A stretch of 5,743 nucleotides of DNA from Desulfovibrio sp. (GTDB lineage Bacteria > Desulfobacterota > Desulfovibrionia > Desulfovibrionales > Desulfovibrionaceae). Positions 4,422 to 5,743 of the stretch are shown here, piece by piece (the first letter of the stretch is position 1; each line of letters starts with the position of its first letter). Location: the NCBI GenBank assembly GCA_031281815.1, contig JAITEY010000251.1:1-5743 (forward strand), in the 5' to 3' direction. Position numbers and translations under genes: made by a program. The notes under the pieces are model-generated. The model worked only from the letters and a program-made list of their open reading frames with translations, searched no databases and was not told the origin of the DNA.

Positions 4422-5743
4422 GTCGGGTACCGCCCAAGGACAGACTGATTTCGCGTTTTACGGAGTCGGGCAGGTCCAGAGCATGCTGCCGCGAAAGGGC
4501 ATCGACGAAGTACAGGTCGTCGCCTCCGGCCCCGCTCTTAGCGCCCCGTTCCATAATGACCGGGTACAGGGCGGCCGCAAGGTCCGCCGTACTCATCTTG
4601 TCCGTCAACGGCACGGCATACCCGTCCAAGTCGAATTTCTGGTCGATGCTCACGCCGAGTTCCGCAGCCATAAGCGAATCCATGCCTTCATCCGCCAGCG
4701 GCGTGTCCGGGGCCAGACGATCCGCGGATATCCCGAGTATTTCGGCAATTTCGGCCCGCAACAACTCTGTAAGAAGAGCGCGGCCTTCTTCGGGCGGTGC
4801 GGAACGCAGGCGTTCCACAGGCGGTATGCCGCCGTCCGTACGAACCCGCTCGGCCGGAATCAACCGCTCGAACATCGCCGACGACAGCAGGGACATACCC
4901 GGCCCGCCCTGCCGGTTCAAGCAAAAATAGTGTGAATCCGTAATGTCGTACACAAGGCACTGCTCCAGACGGTCCAGCGCCTCGTCCATGCCGACGGCCT
5001 CGGCCCCGAGAAGGTTTTTCAGCATTGCCGCAACCCTGGGATTGCGTTGCAGCATCCCCCCGCCGCTTATCGGCCCCCACCCGATCACCGCGGCCGGCAG
5101 ACCGATTTGCCGCCTGTAAGCCGCGAGACTTTCCAGCGCGGCATTGGCTGCGACATAGGAAGCCTGACCCGGATTGCCGAACGTCGTCGTCGCCGACGAA
5201 TACAGGACGAAAAAGTCCAGCTTCGCGTTTTTGGTGAGTTCATGCAGATTCCATGCGCCGACGGCTTTGGCCGCCAAAACATTGCGGATGCGCCCGAGGT
5301 TGAGGCCGGCAATCAGCCCGTCGTCCAGAACAGCCGCCGCATGCACCACCCCTGCGATCGGGATGCCCCGCTCCGCCGTCTCCCGCAACGCGCCGGCAAG
5401 GCTTGCGCGGGAAGAAACATCGGCCTTCAATACCGCGACATCAACTCCCCCGGCCCGCATTTCCTCTATCAAGGCCTCGGATTCCGCATCCTTCACGCCG
5501 CTCCGGCTCACCAGAAGCAGATGCCCCGCGCCGCGCCGCGCCAAACGCCGCGCCGTGGCCAAACCGAAGCCCGCCGTGCCCCCGGTCACAAGATACGCGG
5601 CATCGCCGCGCAGACCAAGTCTGACCTGCCGCAACGGCAGAGGACGCACGGCTGTTTCCGCGTCGTCGAGCAACACCACCAGTTTGCCGATATGCGTGGA
5701 ATGCTGCATGGCCCTGAACGCATCGACGGCGCGCACGCGCGGG
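4414..5743 (-). CDS. Type I polyketide/fatty acid synthase, C-terminal part: ER end, KR, ACP (cut by right edge)
   Basis: C-terminal 442 residues of a large cytosolic multidomain synthase; the frame stays open past 5743. Seen, numbering from the Val codon at 5736: the last helix of an enoylreductase (VDAF..., HIGKLVV, about 4-21). A complete ketoreductase follows, with NADPH motif TGGTAGFG (51-58), Lys157, Ser181, Tyr194 and Asn198 (YVAAN), and an LDD signature (137-139) marking a B-type enzyme that sets a D-hydroxyl. A carrier domain follows (about 320-395) with GMDSL and phosphopantetheine Ser354. A 45-residue charged tail ends the protein. There is no thioesterase or reductase domain. KR plus ER means the chain, or at least its last unit, should be reduced to a saturated state if a DH lies upstream. 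The stop overlaps the oxoamine synthase start by 8 nt, making that enzyme the likely off-loading partner. The arrangement resembles RkpA/WcbR-type synthases of capsule loci. KS, AT and DH domains are presumably beyond the edge and cannot be verified here. Confidence 0.93.
   Translation of the reverse strand, partial: PRVRAVDAFRAMQHSTHIGKLVVLLDDAETAVRPLPLRQVRLGLRGDAAYLVTGGTAGFGLATARRLARRGAGHLLLVSRSGVKDAESEALIEEMRAGGVDVAVLKADVSSRASLAGALRETAERGIPIAGVVHAAAVLDDGLIAGLNLGRIRNVLAAKAVGAWNLHELTKNAKLDFFVLYSSATTTFGNPGQASYVAANAALESLAAYRRQIGLPAAVIGWGPISGGGMLQRNPRVAAMLKNLLGAEAVGMDEALDRLEQCLVYDITDSHYFCLNRQGGPGMSLLSSAMFERLIPAERVRTDGGIPPVERLRSAPPEEGRALLTELLRAEIAEILGISADRLAPDTPLADEGMDSLMAAELGVSIDQKFDLDGYAVPLTDKMSTADLAAALYPVIMERGAKSGAGGDDLYFVDALSRQHALDLPDSVKREISLSLGGTRRE

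Noticed and set aside
1..5743. CRISPR arrays, tRNA or rRNA genes, insertion sequences
   Set aside because: No spaced direct repeats, cloverleaf-like segments, rRNA-like stretches or transposase motifs were seen on either strand.

Overview
The window reads as a bacterial, probably proteobacterial, chromosome segment in which every convincing gene is on the minus strand. Signs of a deltaproteobacterial (Desulfovibrio-like) host are only suggestive: the style of the chemoreceptor just after its HAMP region, and a GC-rich coding bias in the right-hand three quarters. Read in the direction of transcription (right to left) there are two units.

Unit 1 (5743 to about 1366) is a compact biosynthetic operon. 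It opens with the C-terminal end of a large reducing type I polyketide/fatty acid synthase that runs off the right edge. The end of an enoylreductase, a complete B-type ketoreductase and an acyl carrier domain are visible, with no thioesterase. An alpha-oxoamine synthase (PLP enzyme, RkpG-like) follows with an 8-nt overlap. Next come a possible 45-residue small ORF joined by 4-nt overlaps at both ends, a GNAT acyltransferase and a classical short-chain dehydrogenase. A strong hairpin starts one base after the dehydrogenase stop codon and probably ends the transcript. A coherent reading is that the synthase builds a saturated acyl chain on its carrier domain. The PLP enzyme then releases the chain by decarboxylative condensation with an amino acid, the dehydrogenase reduces the 3-keto product to an amino alcohol, and the GNAT may acylate the amine. 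This logic resembles sphingoid-base synthesis, and the order synthase / oxoamine synthase / SDR resembles rkpA-rkpG-rkpH of rhizobial capsule loci and the wcbR/wcbT pair of Burkholderia capsule loci. The product here is probably an unusual amino-lipid, perhaps a capsule or envelope lipid anchor. The GNAT and the small ORF are the distinctive additions.

Unit 2 (about 1266 to 1) is a separately controlled methyl-accepting chemotaxis protein cut by the left edge. It has two membrane segments, a long helical periplasmic sensor and a HAMP domain. A flagellar sigma-28-like promoter may lie in the 222-bp intergenic region. Its base composition is visibly less GC-rich than that of unit 1, which suggests the two units have different histories.
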